From Planctomycetota bacterium (lineage in GTDB: Bacteria > Planctomycetota > Phycisphaerae > UBA1845 > UTPLA1), in contig JAPULF010000400.1 in assembly GCA_027295245.1 (NCBI GenBank), forward strand, positions 1 through 13,821: a stretch of 13,821 bases of DNA, read 5' to 3'. The notes below the pieces were generated by a model. The model did no database searches and was not told the DNA's origin. It was given only the letters and a program-made list of their open reading frames with translations. A program made the position numbers and the translations under genes. Shown here piece by piece: positions 1 to 10,006 of the stretch; within the stretch, counting starts at the first letter, position 1, and each line of letters begins with the position of its first letter.

Positions 1-773
1 GGACCCAAGGACGCGTCCGACATGGTGAAAATGTCCGTGGACCGCGAGGCGTCTGGCGAAACATCGAAATCCTCCATGCGAAGCCCGCCAACATTATCGG
101 CCTCATCCAAGTCGCCCGACATGCCGGGCCGGCGGGAGATATAGATCTTTTCTACATCGGAGGGGATCCCTCCGAATATTGCCACCGCGTCCAGCAAGCG
201 GAAGTCGGGCCGCGGAATCGCGTACGGCCCCGGGTTGGAAACGAATCCGATTGCCGAGAACTGTGCCTCCTGACTTCGCAACAACGATACGCGTACCTCT
301 GCATCGTCTAGAATCTGGGCGTCACGCAGGACCTGTTTCAGCTCCAACTCCAAATCGCGCGCAGTGAATCCGGCAATCCGGATCCTTCCGAGCACCGGCA
401 TCGTTTCAAACCCGCTGTTTCTGATTTGGATTTGAAGGTCCGTCGAAATCCCGATATTGACCAATTCGAAAATCGAAACCGAAACGACGTCGCCGGGCTG
501 GATAACGGGGTCGGTATACTCTGCAATCAAATCGGCCTCGGTCGGCTCTTCTGCAAACTGAATCCCCCCGGGCTCTTCCAGGATTCCCAGCGTGGAAAGA
601 ATCTCGTTCCGTCGCGGCTCGGCAAACTGGCCGACCTGCGTCGGATCAAGAAACCCGTTCTTGAACCACTCCATGCTCGTACCGCCGCCGATACAGGCGG
701 CCGATGGCGCGATGATCCACAACAGACCAAAGGACAGCGTTCGTGTGCGTCTTCGGCTTCCGTACCCGTTCAT
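1..773 (-). CDS. Wza-type polysaccharide export lipoprotein, 3' end missing
   Basis: The reading frame is open from an ATG at 773 (complement) to the left edge, giving 257 codons with no stop. Seen: a basic N-terminus (residues 1-11), a hydrophobic stretch 13-26 and a cysteine at 27 after Ser-Ala-Ala, which resembles a lipoprotein signal although the -3 residue is atypical. Around residues 90-170 comes a polysaccharide export domain beginning with the IQPGDVVSVSIFE motif. Near 172-220 there is an SLBB-like segment with the FVSNPGPYAIP signature followed by LLDAVAIFGGI. Known of the family: Wza/GumB/EpsA-type outer-membrane proteins form the export channel for capsule or exopolysaccharide. The start is supported by a GAGGA-like ribosome site about ten bases upstream. 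The neighbouring sugar acyltransferase and GT-C-like membrane protein fit a surface polysaccharide locus. The C-terminal part, possibly with further SLBB repeats, lies outside the window. Confidence 0.85.
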   Translation of the reverse strand, partial: MNGYGSRRRTRTLSFGLLWIIAPSAACIGGGTSMEWFKNGFLDPTQVGQFAEPRRNEILSTLGILEEPGGIQFAEEPTEADLIAEYTDPVIQPGDVVSVSIFELVNIGISTDLQIQIRNSGFETMPVLGRIRIAGFTARDLELELKQVLRDAQILDDAEVRVSLLRSQEAQFSAIGFVSNPGPYAIPRPDFRLLDAVAIFGGIPSDVEKIYISRRPGMSGDLDEADNVGGLRMEDFDVSPDASRSTDIFTMSDASLG

Positions 774-1277
774 CTGGAAAGCGTCCTCACTGCTTGATTC
801 GACCGACCGCAGACCTCTCCGCCCAAGGCTGAGTTCGAAATCCGTTCGGACTGGTCGTTACTACTCGATCGCTGTTATCGGCGGACGCTAGGAGCGGAAA
901 CACCCTTTCTAGGGCCGATAACAATACCCGAGAAACACTGCCGCATAGCCGCAAGTGCAGGTATTCCCCTCACTTACGACCGATAAGCACGCGCGATTCA
1001 AGCAATCGTCGGGCGCCAACCCTGATTGCCGAGCATACCAATCCTGAGAAGCTGTGACTGCGCTCCCTGCCCGCTCGCGTCGCTGCCGAACCATCCGTGG
1101 GTATTTGTTGATACGAACTGCGGGTCCGCCTGTTCAGCCCCCGCAACATTCGAGCCGATAGTTTCCTCGGATTGCCGCCCGACTGCAAGATCGGCCTTCA
1201 CGCTCGCACGGTTTTGCGGCGAATGATCGGCCCGCCGCGAAGACGCGAGATGCGAGATTCCAGGAAGTGAGAACTCC
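774..1277. other. Intergenic region between divergent polysaccharide genes
   Basis: About 500 bases separate the divergent starts of the export lipoprotein and the acyltransferase. Short open frames here run antisense into the acyltransferase or lack any recognisable protein, so I call no gene. The notable structure is a perfect inverted repeat at 873-923, listed separately. A further CCGATAA copy lies near 980. I found no convincing -35/-10 pair, tRNA or known riboswitch pattern by eye. The size and divergent layout suggest that promoters for both genes lie here. Confidence 0.6.
873..923. repeat. Perfect 10-base inverted repeat, possible operator
   Basis: TGTTATCGGC at 873-882 is the exact reverse complement of GCCGATAACA at 914-923, with a 31-base spacer. 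The spacer is itself bracketed by CTAG tetranucleotides (888-891 and 908-911). It lies about 100-150 bases upstream of the export lipoprotein start, a position suited to a regulator binding two half-sites or to an mRNA-leader hairpin. There is no T-run after it on either strand, so a simple terminator is less likely. Confidence 0.45.
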
Positions 1278-1991
1278 ATGAACATGATTATCGTCGGAGC
1301 CGGGGGGCACGGCAGAGTCGTGCTCGACATCCTTCGGCAGGCAAATGAAAACAAACCCGTCGGCTTTCTCGATAACAACGCCGAACTGCACGGCAGACGA
1401 ATCGACGGACTGCCGGTTCTCGGCAGCATCGAAGAACTGCCCGAACTTCGCAAACGAGGGATTACCGGGGCCACGATCGCAATCGGTGATAACGGGACCC
1501 GGCGGGCGGTCGGCGACACTATCGAGCAGAATGAATTCAAACTGATTTCCGCGATTCATCCCTCGGCGCAGTTGGCGACGACGGTTTCTCTCGGAAAGGG
1601 CGTGGTCATCGCGGCCGGCTCGTTGGTCTGCGCTCACTGCCAGATCGGCGACTACACGATTCTCAACACCGGCTGCATTGTCGATCACGAATCCATGATC
1701 GGCACCGCCGCGCACATTTGCCCAGGCGTCAGGCTTGCCGGCCATGTGACGGTGGAGGCGGGGGCACATGTGGGAATCGGCGCCACGGTAACGCAGAACA
1801 TCCGCGTCGGGTTTGAATCAATCATCGGGGCCGGCGCCGTCGTGATTCGAGACGTCGCGCCGATGACGACAGTTGTAGGCGTTCCCGCCCGGGCCATCAA
1901 AAACGCCCCCTCGCCGGATGAGTTTGCGACACTTCTTGCGCCGAGTCGGCCGGACCCACGCGACCCGATGCATGTTTCGACATTTCAATAA
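1278..1991 (+). CDS. NeuD/PglD-family sugar acyltransferase (left-handed beta-helix)
   Basis: The 237-residue product has the two-part layout of NeuD/PglD acetyltransferases. The N-terminal Rossmann-like segment (1-85) opens with IIVGAGGHGRVV (residues 4-15), which in this family binds the nucleotide sugar. Hexapeptide repeats at about 95-205 form the left-handed beta helix that binds acetyl-CoA. The CIVDHE segment places His137 and Glu138 at the position of the catalytic His-Glu pair of PglD. The end of the domain shows the usual VVGVPARAIK motif (199-208). It probably transfers an acetyl or other acyl group to a nucleotide-linked or lipid-linked sugar in the cytoplasm. The exact sugar cannot be told. 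The start is supported by AGGAAG at 1262-1267, ten bases before the ATG; a second ATG two codons later is a minor alternative. It diverges from the export lipoprotein and converges on the GT-C-like gene. Confidence 0.9.
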   Translation: MNMIIVGAGGHGRVVLDILRQANENKPVGFLDNNAELHGRRIDGLPVLGSIEELPELRKRGITGATIAIGDNGTRRAVGDTIEQNEFKLISAIHPSAQLATTVSLGKGVVIAAGSLVCAHCQIGDYTILNTGCIVDHESMIGTAAHICPGVRLAGHVTVEAGAHVGIGATVTQNIRVGFESIIGAGAVVIRDVAPMTTVVGVPARAIKNAPSPDEFATLLAPSRPDPRDPMHVSTFQ

Positions 1992-2005
1992 CCGAATATC
2001 TCCAT

Positions 2006-3805
2006 TCACCGGCGGACATTCGCCGTCGGACCGTTTCGGTCGACCTTCGCGCCCCGACCGGATGCGACGCCGGGATCAAAGGGAACAATCTCCGTCTTCC
2101 TCAGCAACGAGATCCAACCGTCATAGTTGCATCTGTAGAATCTGTATCCTGGCGAACTCAACGGCCGTCGAAATCGAAACTCTACGGCCGTGACGTCTTC
2201 GTCTTCAACTCCGACGATCTTCCCTTCAAACTCGCCAGCATCGAAGACATCGCCTAGTGCCTTCGATGAGTTGCGGCTGCGACCCATCCCCCCGACGAAT
2301 GTGCTCAGGATCGGATCATCCGTCGCCTCGAGTCGAAGCGTGTACTCATCCACAACCCTCACCTTCGGCGACTGAACGTCCGACAGAAAAGCCACGCGCA
2401 AGTCCCGTTCCCCGGTCACTCCGCGACAGGTATCCTGGGCGAACAGCACAATGAAGTTATTCGTCGCATTCAGATAAAAAACGCAGTCTCCGGAGGACAC
2501 CTCGCGCCCGAATCCGTTCACGCAGGCACGCGCGAGTTGCGACGAATCCCGTTCGATCGAACGAACGGCCACGGCCTCGCCGATCGTGGCCAAGACCGGC
2601 GAGATCAGAAAGAACAGAACCGGTAGCCAGCGAGACCCGGAAGCGGCGGGTCTGGATTGCGTCATCCAGATAGCGCCCAGATAGGAAAGCCCGATTGTGG
2701 GCAACATCATCACGCGGTTGTCAGGCACGGTACACACAAGCAGCGGCATGAACGGAATGACCCAAAGGGCCATCGACCAGAAACGATAGTCGCCCCGATG
2801 GTGGCGCCAAAACATGCGCCCGAGAAGCAGCAGCGTGATGCCACCCAACCCGCCGAGAACATAAAGACCCAACCGCCAGGCGGGATAAAAGTAGAAAATG
2901 AACGGGTTGTAGGGATAGAGCCAGGAAGACAGCAGCAAGAGAGAGCGTCCCGGCATGGTCGACAAGTAGCCAAGCGGATCCTGAACCGGATTCAGCATCA
3001 ACGCGCCGTTCGCGCCATAGCCTCCCTTGATATAGAAGCTCAGCCAGATAATTCCGACGAGAGACATCAAGCCTGTGGCGATAACCGAACGCCGACCGAC
3101 GCCGTGTCGATCTCGAAAGGCGCACCAGAGGCACAACGGCAGCGCGGCGATCGGCAGTGTCGCTTCTTTTATGGCCAATGAAACTGCAAAAAGAGCGGCC
3201 GATGCCAACAGCAGCGCGCTGCCGCCGTCGCGCAAAAAGCGAGCCAGGAAGAGAACCGCCCCGGCAGCCACAACGACGACGCCCAAGTCACCCCGGGCGG
3301 AAAGAAAGACCACCGGAACCGCATTGGAAGCAGCCACCGTGAAGAAAAGTGCCGCCCAGCGAGCGATACGTTCGCCACCCCCGATGATACGATAGATGGC
3401 CGACACGAGGCGCACGCCGATTATGTAGAGGATCAATCCGTCGATTCGATAGCCGAGTGGAGAATCGCCGTAGAGAAGGAATTCGCCGTAGATAATCGCC
3501 TCCGAAAACTTGCGGAGATGCCGGTACTGCACGTCGTCACCCAACCACCACGGGTACCATCCTTCCGCCCGCTGAGCATGATTGCCTTCGCCGCCGTCCA
3601 GGAAGTTGTATAAATCGAGTTGCTCCCGCTCGCCGGCCTGATACTCCCGACACAACCGTATCACCCTGAAGTCGTCGATCGCGAAGCCGCCGGCCAGAAA
3701 AGGACCGTAGAGAATCAGCACTACACCGGCCAAGACGAGTCCGGGTCGGGGCGTATTCTCATACCAGACCGCCAATCGGCTGAAGCGATGCAGGATGTAA
3801 TTCAT
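2006..3805 (-). CDS. Polytopic GT-C-like membrane protein (TMTC/PMT-type glycosyltransferase candidate)
   Basis: The 599-residue protein has about ten to twelve hydrophobic segments over residues 22-410, followed by a soluble C-terminal region of about 190 residues. After the first membrane segment there is an acidic Asp44-Asp45 pair (FAIDDFRVI), the position where GT-C glycosyltransferases carry their catalytic or metal-binding acidic motif. Further family-like features are the SARGD motif at 169-173, IKEAT at 212-216, and a PDNRVMMLPTIGLSYLG segment near 361-377. These match in order the pattern of TMTC/PMT-like multi-pass transferases, which use a lipid-linked sugar on the outer side of the membrane. 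The C-terminal region, with paired cysteines, is not one I recognise. The gene follows gyrB after 98 bases on the same strand and its stop lies 14 bases from that of the convergent acyltransferase. The enzyme class is inferred; a non-enzymatic membrane protein cannot be excluded. Confidence 0.65.
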   Translation of the reverse strand: MNYILHRFSRLAVWYENTPRPGLVLAGVVLILYGPFLAGGFAIDDFRVIRLCREYQAGEREQLDLYNFLDGGEGNHAQRAEGWYPWWLGDDVQYRHLRKFSEAIIYGEFLLYGDSPLGYRIDGLILYIIGVRLVSAIYRIIGGGERIARWAALFFTVAASNAVPVVFLSARGDLGVVVVAAGAVLFLARFLRDGGSALLLASAALFAVSLAIKEATLPIAALPLCLWCAFRDRHGVGRRSVIATGLMSLVGIIWLSFYIKGGYGANGALMLNPVQDPLGYLSTMPGRSLLLLSSWLYPYNPFIFYFYPAWRLGLYVLGGLGGITLLLLGRMFWRHHRGDYRFWSMALWVIPFMPLLVCTVPDNRVMMLPTIGLSYLGAIWMTQSRPAASGSRWLPVLFFLISPVLATIGEAVAVRSIERDSSQLARACVNGFGREVSSGDCVFYLNATNNFIVLFAQDTCRGVTGERDLRVAFLSDVQSPKVRVVDEYTLRLEATDDPILSTFVGGMGRSRNSSKALGDVFDAGEFEGKIVGVEDEDVTAVEFRFRRPLSSPGYRFYRCNYDGWISLLRKTEIVPFDPGVASGRGAKVDRNGPTANVRR

Positions 3806-3819
3806 TCAGAACATTGCTG

Positions 3820-3853
3820 AAAAGAGCGTCTGACGCCCGCGGTCACGACCGCG
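3820..3853 (-). terminator. Weak hairpins after gyrB, possible terminator
   Basis: In the 98-base gap after gyrB, CGCGGT/ACCGCG (3838-3853) can form a six-pair stem with a four-base loop. Reading on the minus strand, it is followed by a small GCGT/ACGC hairpin (3826-3836) and a run of four T (3823-3820). The T-run is short and the second stem is only four pairs, so termination may be partial and some read-through into the membrane-protein gene is plausible. Confidence 0.3.
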
Positions 3854-3903
3854 AGATACACCGCGGCCCCCACAAGCCCGCGCGGCGCCCGTTTATTTTG
3901 CGC

Positions 3904-6920
<3,017 letters not shown>

Positions 6921-6940
6921 GAATCAGGCACACCCCAACG

Positions 6941-8035
6941 TCAAGACAAGTTCACCGGCATCACGACGTACACGAAATCCGGATCGCTGCGCAGAAGCCC
7001 CGGCTTGGCGGGGGCCTGCAACTCCAGCGTCGTAGTGTCGCCGCATACCTTCATCGCATCGATGAGAAACGTCGGATTAAAGCCGATCTCGAGGGTTTCC
7101 CCCGAATACTGGACCGGCAGTCGAATGGTCGCCTCGCCTTGCTCGGGCGCCCGGCTCGAAAGGACCATGCCCTCGCTGCTAAGGTGAACCCGGATGCCCT
7201 TCGATTCCTCATTCGTGAGCAAGGCGGCCCGTTTCACGGCGCTGAGGACCTCCGCGGTTTTCAATTCGATCTTCTTGTTCAAATCCTTCGGCATCACGTC
7301 ACGGTACTTCGGAAACCGGCCCTCAATCAAGACGCTACTGATCGTGACGCGCTCGCTACGCAAAATCACCTGGTTGGTCGAAACCTTGATCTCGATATCT
7401 GCATCGGCATCAAGGTGCAGTCTTCCCAGCAGACCAAGTGGTTTCGTGGGAATGATGGCTTCGATATCGTCTCCGACCGCCTTCTCCAGCGTGGCCGTCG
7501 ACATGGCGAGGCGCCGTCCGTCCGTGGCAACCAGTCGCAGGATCTTCCCCTCCTTTTCGAACAACACGCCGTTGATGGCATACCGCGTGTTCTCTCGCGC
7601 GGCGGCGAACAGCGTTCGCTCGATGAGTCCCCGGATCACGCCGAGCTTAACGACAAAATCCGGATCGCCCTCCAACTCGGGCACCGGGGGAAACTCACGC
7701 ACGTCCTGCCCATAGACTTGAAAATGGCTGTCGTTACCCCGAATATGAAGGGTATCGTCCACGACCTCGAACGCCAGGGTTTCATCCGAAGACTCCCGCA
7801 CGATCGCAGCGAGGCGCTCACCCTTTACGAGGGTTTCGCCCGGCGAGGTGATTTCCACTTCCGGCAATCGGAAACGCAGCCCCATTTCCTGGTCGTAGGC
7901 GGTCAACGTCAAGACATCGTCTGCCGCCGTTAAGCGAACGCACTCCAGAATCGGTTTGGGCGTGCGCGTCAACGTAACGCCGGATGTCGCCGTTAACGCC
8001 TCACTCAGTGCCGCTCGGTCGCAAATGCATTTCAT
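6941..8035 (-). CDS. dnaN: DNA polymerase III beta sliding clamp
   Basis: The 364-residue length matches the bacterial beta clamp, which encircles DNA and tethers polymerase III and other partners. Three repeated clamp domains are evident. The first carries KPILECVRL near 27-35 and the second opens around 120 after the YGQDVREFPPVPE segment. The third ends with the VYVVMPVNLS tail, the usual family ending that lines the partner-binding pocket. Internal conserved stretches include RYAINGVLFE and ATDGRRLAM in the second domain and GRFPKYRDVMP at its junction with the third. It follows dnaA across a 311-base gap and precedes dciA by 20 bases, so the dnaN-dciA-gyrB group is probably one transcript, with its promoter in the dnaA-dnaN gap or upstream of dnaA. 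The CGGGATG ahead of the ATG may serve as ribosome site. Confidence 0.97.
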   Translation of the reverse strand: MKCICDRAALSEALTATSGVTLTRTPKPILECVRLTAADDVLTLTAYDQEMGLRFRLPEVEITSPGETLVKGERLAAIVRESSDETLAFEVVDDTLHIRGNDSHFQVYGQDVREFPPVPELEGDPDFVVKLGVIRGLIERTLFAAARENTRYAINGVLFEKEGKILRLVATDGRRLAMSTATLEKAVGDDIEAIIPTKPLGLLGRLHLDADADIEIKVSTNQVILRSERVTISSVLIEGRFPKYRDVMPKDLNKKIELKTAEVLSAVKRAALLTNEESKGIRVHLSSEGMVLSSRAPEQGEATIRLPVQYSGETLEIGFNPTFLIDAMKVCGDTTTLELQAPAKPGLLRSDPDFVYVVMPVNLS

Positions 8036-8308
8036 AGGCTACATCCCGTCTGTCATCTTATTGCTTCTTCTTAAAAGAATAATCTAATAGAGTCATCATA
8101 GCCGAGATAGCGCGTGTGAGATAGGTGAACACCTGACCCGCGAATCGGCAATCTCCGGAGGCCTCGAACGTTACGGTCCCCCCGTGGATTCTCGGCCGTG
8201 GACAGGTTGTGTTTGGCGGTGTGGAGCATTGCAAAGTCCGTCATGGTTTTCCGGGCGGGGCTTGCTTGTCGCACTGCGGGGGGCGCAATTCGCAGCAGTC
8301 TGCCCAGG

Positions 8309-8317
8309 TTATCCACC
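8309..8317 (+). promoter_or_regulatory. DnaA box (8 of 9)
   Basis: TTATCCACC differs from the consensus TTATCCACA only in the last base. It lies 30 bases beyond the dnaA stop codon and faces the second box at 8334-8342. Confidence 0.5.
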
Positions 8318-8333
8318 GGTCGTGCGGGAACGC

Positions 8334-8342
8334 TGTGGGTAA
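8334..8342 (-). promoter_or_regulatory. DnaA box (8 of 9)
   Basis: TGTGGGTAA reads TTACCCACA on the minus strand, one mismatch from the consensus. Sixteen bases separate it from the oppositely oriented box at 8309-8317. Confidence 0.45.
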
Positions 8343-8346
8343 TGGA

Positions 8347-9717
8347 TCAATCTTGACGGAGATCCTCCACGATGGACTCCAAGCGCGAGCGGAATTCAAC
8401 GTCATTTTCGCGACGACGGGACACCAACTTGTTCGCGTGGAGAACAGTGGTGTGGTCTCGGCCGCCGAAAAATCCACCTATTTCTTCGAGGCTGTGTCGG
8501 GTGAGCTGTCTGGCCAAATACATGCACACCTGCCTCGGAAACGCGATCGAACGGCTCCGCCGCCGCCCCTGGAGATCGGATAGTTTGACACCGAATACGC
8601 CGGTCACGACGCTCATGATGTCCTGAATCCGGACTTCGGGCGGGGGCGGGGCCACATGATCGACCAAGGCCTCCTCCGCAAGGGCTCGGTCGATCACGCC
8701 GTTATTGAGGGCCCCCATGGCCCCGATACGGGTGATCGCACCTTCAAGCTCGCGTGTATTGGTCTTGATCCGAGTTGCCACGAGCATGGTGACTTCGTCG
8801 GGAAGATCGATGCTACGGAGCCTCGCCTTTTTGCGCACGATCGCCAATCGCGTTTCCAGCGACGGGGCATCGATTCTGGCCACAAGACCCCAATTGAAGC
8901 GGCTGATGAGCCGTTCCTCGAGGCGGGGCAATTCCGAAGGAGCACAGTCGGCGGAGAGGATTATCTGCTTTTGAACCTGATAGAGCGTGTTGAATGTGTG
9001 AAAGAACTCGTCCTGCGTTCGTTCGTGCCCGCTAAGGAACTGCATATCGTCGATAACCAGCGCGTCGGCATGACGATAGCGGTATCGAAACGTGTCGATC
9101 GCGCCCCGCTCGATCGCCTCCACGAAGTGATTGATGAACGTCTCACACGAAAGGTAGGTGATTTTGCTGGCCGGGGCATCGTCGAGGATCTGGTGACACA
9201 CCGCCTGCAAGAGGTGGGTTTTCCCCAATCCTACGGCGCCGTGGAGAAAGAGGGGGTTGTAGGCCCTTCCGGGGTTCTCTCCCGCCGCGAGACAACTTGC
9301 GTGCGCCAATTGGTTGCTGGGGCCCGCTACGAAGTGTTCGAACTGATATTCCGGATTCAATCTCGCCAAGGAGCCGTCGTTCTGGAATGAGACCCGTTCG
9401 CTCTCGACACCGCGGGGGGGCGATGGGGCTGCAGCGAGGCTGAAAGTCACCGAAACCAGCCGGCCCGTGGCTGCCTGGGCCGCCTCCACGAACGAACCCA
9501 CGCAGTACGCTTCCATGTACTCGAGCTGATCGCTTTTCGCGACGTATATTGTCAGATTACCGCTCGAAAGAGGTCCAGGCCGCAGTCGACTGAACCAACC
9601 ACGCGCGACCGTCGCATGATGTGCGCGGACATACTCCAGAACGTCCCCCCAGACCGCATCACTTAAAGCGTCCATCGTGTCTCGCCGGACCGAGTGGTCG
9701 AGCCGCCACGCGGTCAT
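8347..9717 (-). CDS. dnaA: Chromosomal replication initiator DnaA
   Basis: DnaA binds DnaA boxes at oriC, oligomerises with ATP and opens the duplex. Seen in the 456 residues: a divergent domain I (about 15-95) with only a short linker (95-118); the AAA+ domain III starting at NPEYQFEHFV (121-130); Walker A GAVGLGKT (160-167); Walker B VIDDM (221-225); the sensor II segment TRELEGA (321-327) with Arg322; and DNA-binding domain IV ending in the DnaA signature GGRDHTTVLHA (418-428), with a basic stretch RRRSRS before it. The start is ambiguous. ATG 9717 has AAGG seven bases upstream, while ATG 9675 (residue 15) agrees better with where the family usually begins. The gene diverges from the TPR/alpha-CTD gene across 289 bases. 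A weak DnaA-box-like site beside its promoter candidate suggests possible autoregulation. Confidence 0.97.
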   Translation of the reverse strand: MTAWRLDHSVRRDTMDALSDAVWGDVLEYVRAHHATVARGWFSRLRPGPLSSGNLTIYVAKSDQLEYMEAYCVGSFVEAAQAATGRLVSVTFSLAAAPSPPRGVESERVSFQNDGSLARLNPEYQFEHFVAGPSNQLAHASCLAAGENPGRAYNPLFLHGAVGLGKTHLLQAVCHQILDDAPASKITYLSCETFINHFVEAIERGAIDTFRYRYRHADALVIDDMQFLSGHERTQDEFFHTFNTLYQVQKQIILSADCAPSELPRLEERLISRFNWGLVARIDAPSLETRLAIVRKKARLRSIDLPDEVTMLVATRIKTNTRELEGAITRIGAMGALNNGVIDRALAEEALVDHVAPPPPEVRIQDIMSVVTGVFGVKLSDLQGRRRSRSIAFPRQVCMYLARQLTRHSLEEIGGFFGGRDHTTVLHANKLVSRRRENDVEFRSRLESIVEDLRQD

Positions 9718-9764
9718 CCTACCGCCTTGGGGCTCCGTCCCACTCGTTGATGTAGATCTAACCT

Positions 9765-9773
9765 ATTATGTCA
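9765..9773 (-). promoter_or_regulatory. Candidate dnaA promoter, extended -10
   Basis: On the minus strand TGACATAAT gives an extended -10 element (TG, one base, CATAAT) about 50 bases before the dnaA start. No good -35 hexamer is visible, as is usual for extended -10 promoters. TTATTAACA at 9777-9785, a 7-of-9 DnaA-box-like site, lies directly upstream and could allow DnaA to act on its own promoter. Confidence 0.35.
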
Positions 9774-9890
9774 CAGTTATTAACAGCGATGGCTCCGCCC
9801 CGCTGTCGTGCCGGAGGAGCATACAACACCGAGGCGGCAATGGCAACGGGGATTCTGCTTCGTCGCCGATCGCGTATGCGGGCTTGGACC

Positions 9891-9918
9891 TTGTCATCCA
9901 CGCGTTGCTGATTATCAT
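9891..9918 (+). promoter_or_regulatory. Candidate promoter of the TPR/alpha-CTD gene
   Basis: TTGTCA (9891-9896) and TATCAT (9913-9918) each match five of six bases of the sigma-70-type -35 and -10 elements, with a 16-base spacer. The expected transcript would have a leader of about 80 bases. TCATCCACG at 9894-9902, a 7-of-9 DnaA-box-like site, overlaps the -35, so DnaA control is conceivable. All of this is by-eye matching. Confidence 0.35.
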
Positions 9919-10006
9919 AATGGGTTCGACAAATCCAACGAATGGCGGCTGGATCCCGCGCCCGGCGCGCAATTACGTTCGTTTATAAGGAGGCCAACCG
10001 GCGACC

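Larger units (their letters stand above)
8036..8346. other. dnaA-dnaN intergenic region, candidate oriC
   Basis: This 311-base gap lies between the two initiation genes, a common oriC site in bacteria. Seen: two 8-of-9 matches to the DnaA box TTATCCACA near the dnaA end (8309-8317 and 8334-8342, facing each other), a weaker 7-of-9 box TGTGGAGCA at 8220-8228, and an AT-rich stretch at 8057-8100 that contrasts with the GC-rich surroundings and could be the unwinding element. An 81-codon open frame on the minus strand inside the gap has no recognisable protein character and I treat it as chance. The origin call is an inference; the box count is low compared with well-studied origins. The same region probably also carries the dnaN promoter. 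Confidence 0.5.

Noticed and set aside
774..1277. Riboswitch such as a cyclic-di-GMP GEMM element before the acyltransferase
   Set aside because: I looked for the conserved GEMM sequence blocks and did not find them in the right order.
998..1769. Two overlapping minus-strand open frames (180 and 211 codons)
   Set aside because: They run antisense through the well-supported acyltransferase gene and show no family motifs.
2009..2030. Short hairpin near the convergent gene ends as a bidirectional terminator
   Set aside because: The stem is only about five pairs, lies inside coding sequence and has no T-run.
7139..7933. 264-codon plus-strand open frame
   Set aside because: It is antisense to dnaN, which is unambiguous.
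8071..8316. 81-codon minus-strand open frame in the dnaA-dnaN gap
   Set aside because: Its composition looks like chance and it overlaps the candidate origin; no ribosome site or family motif supports it.
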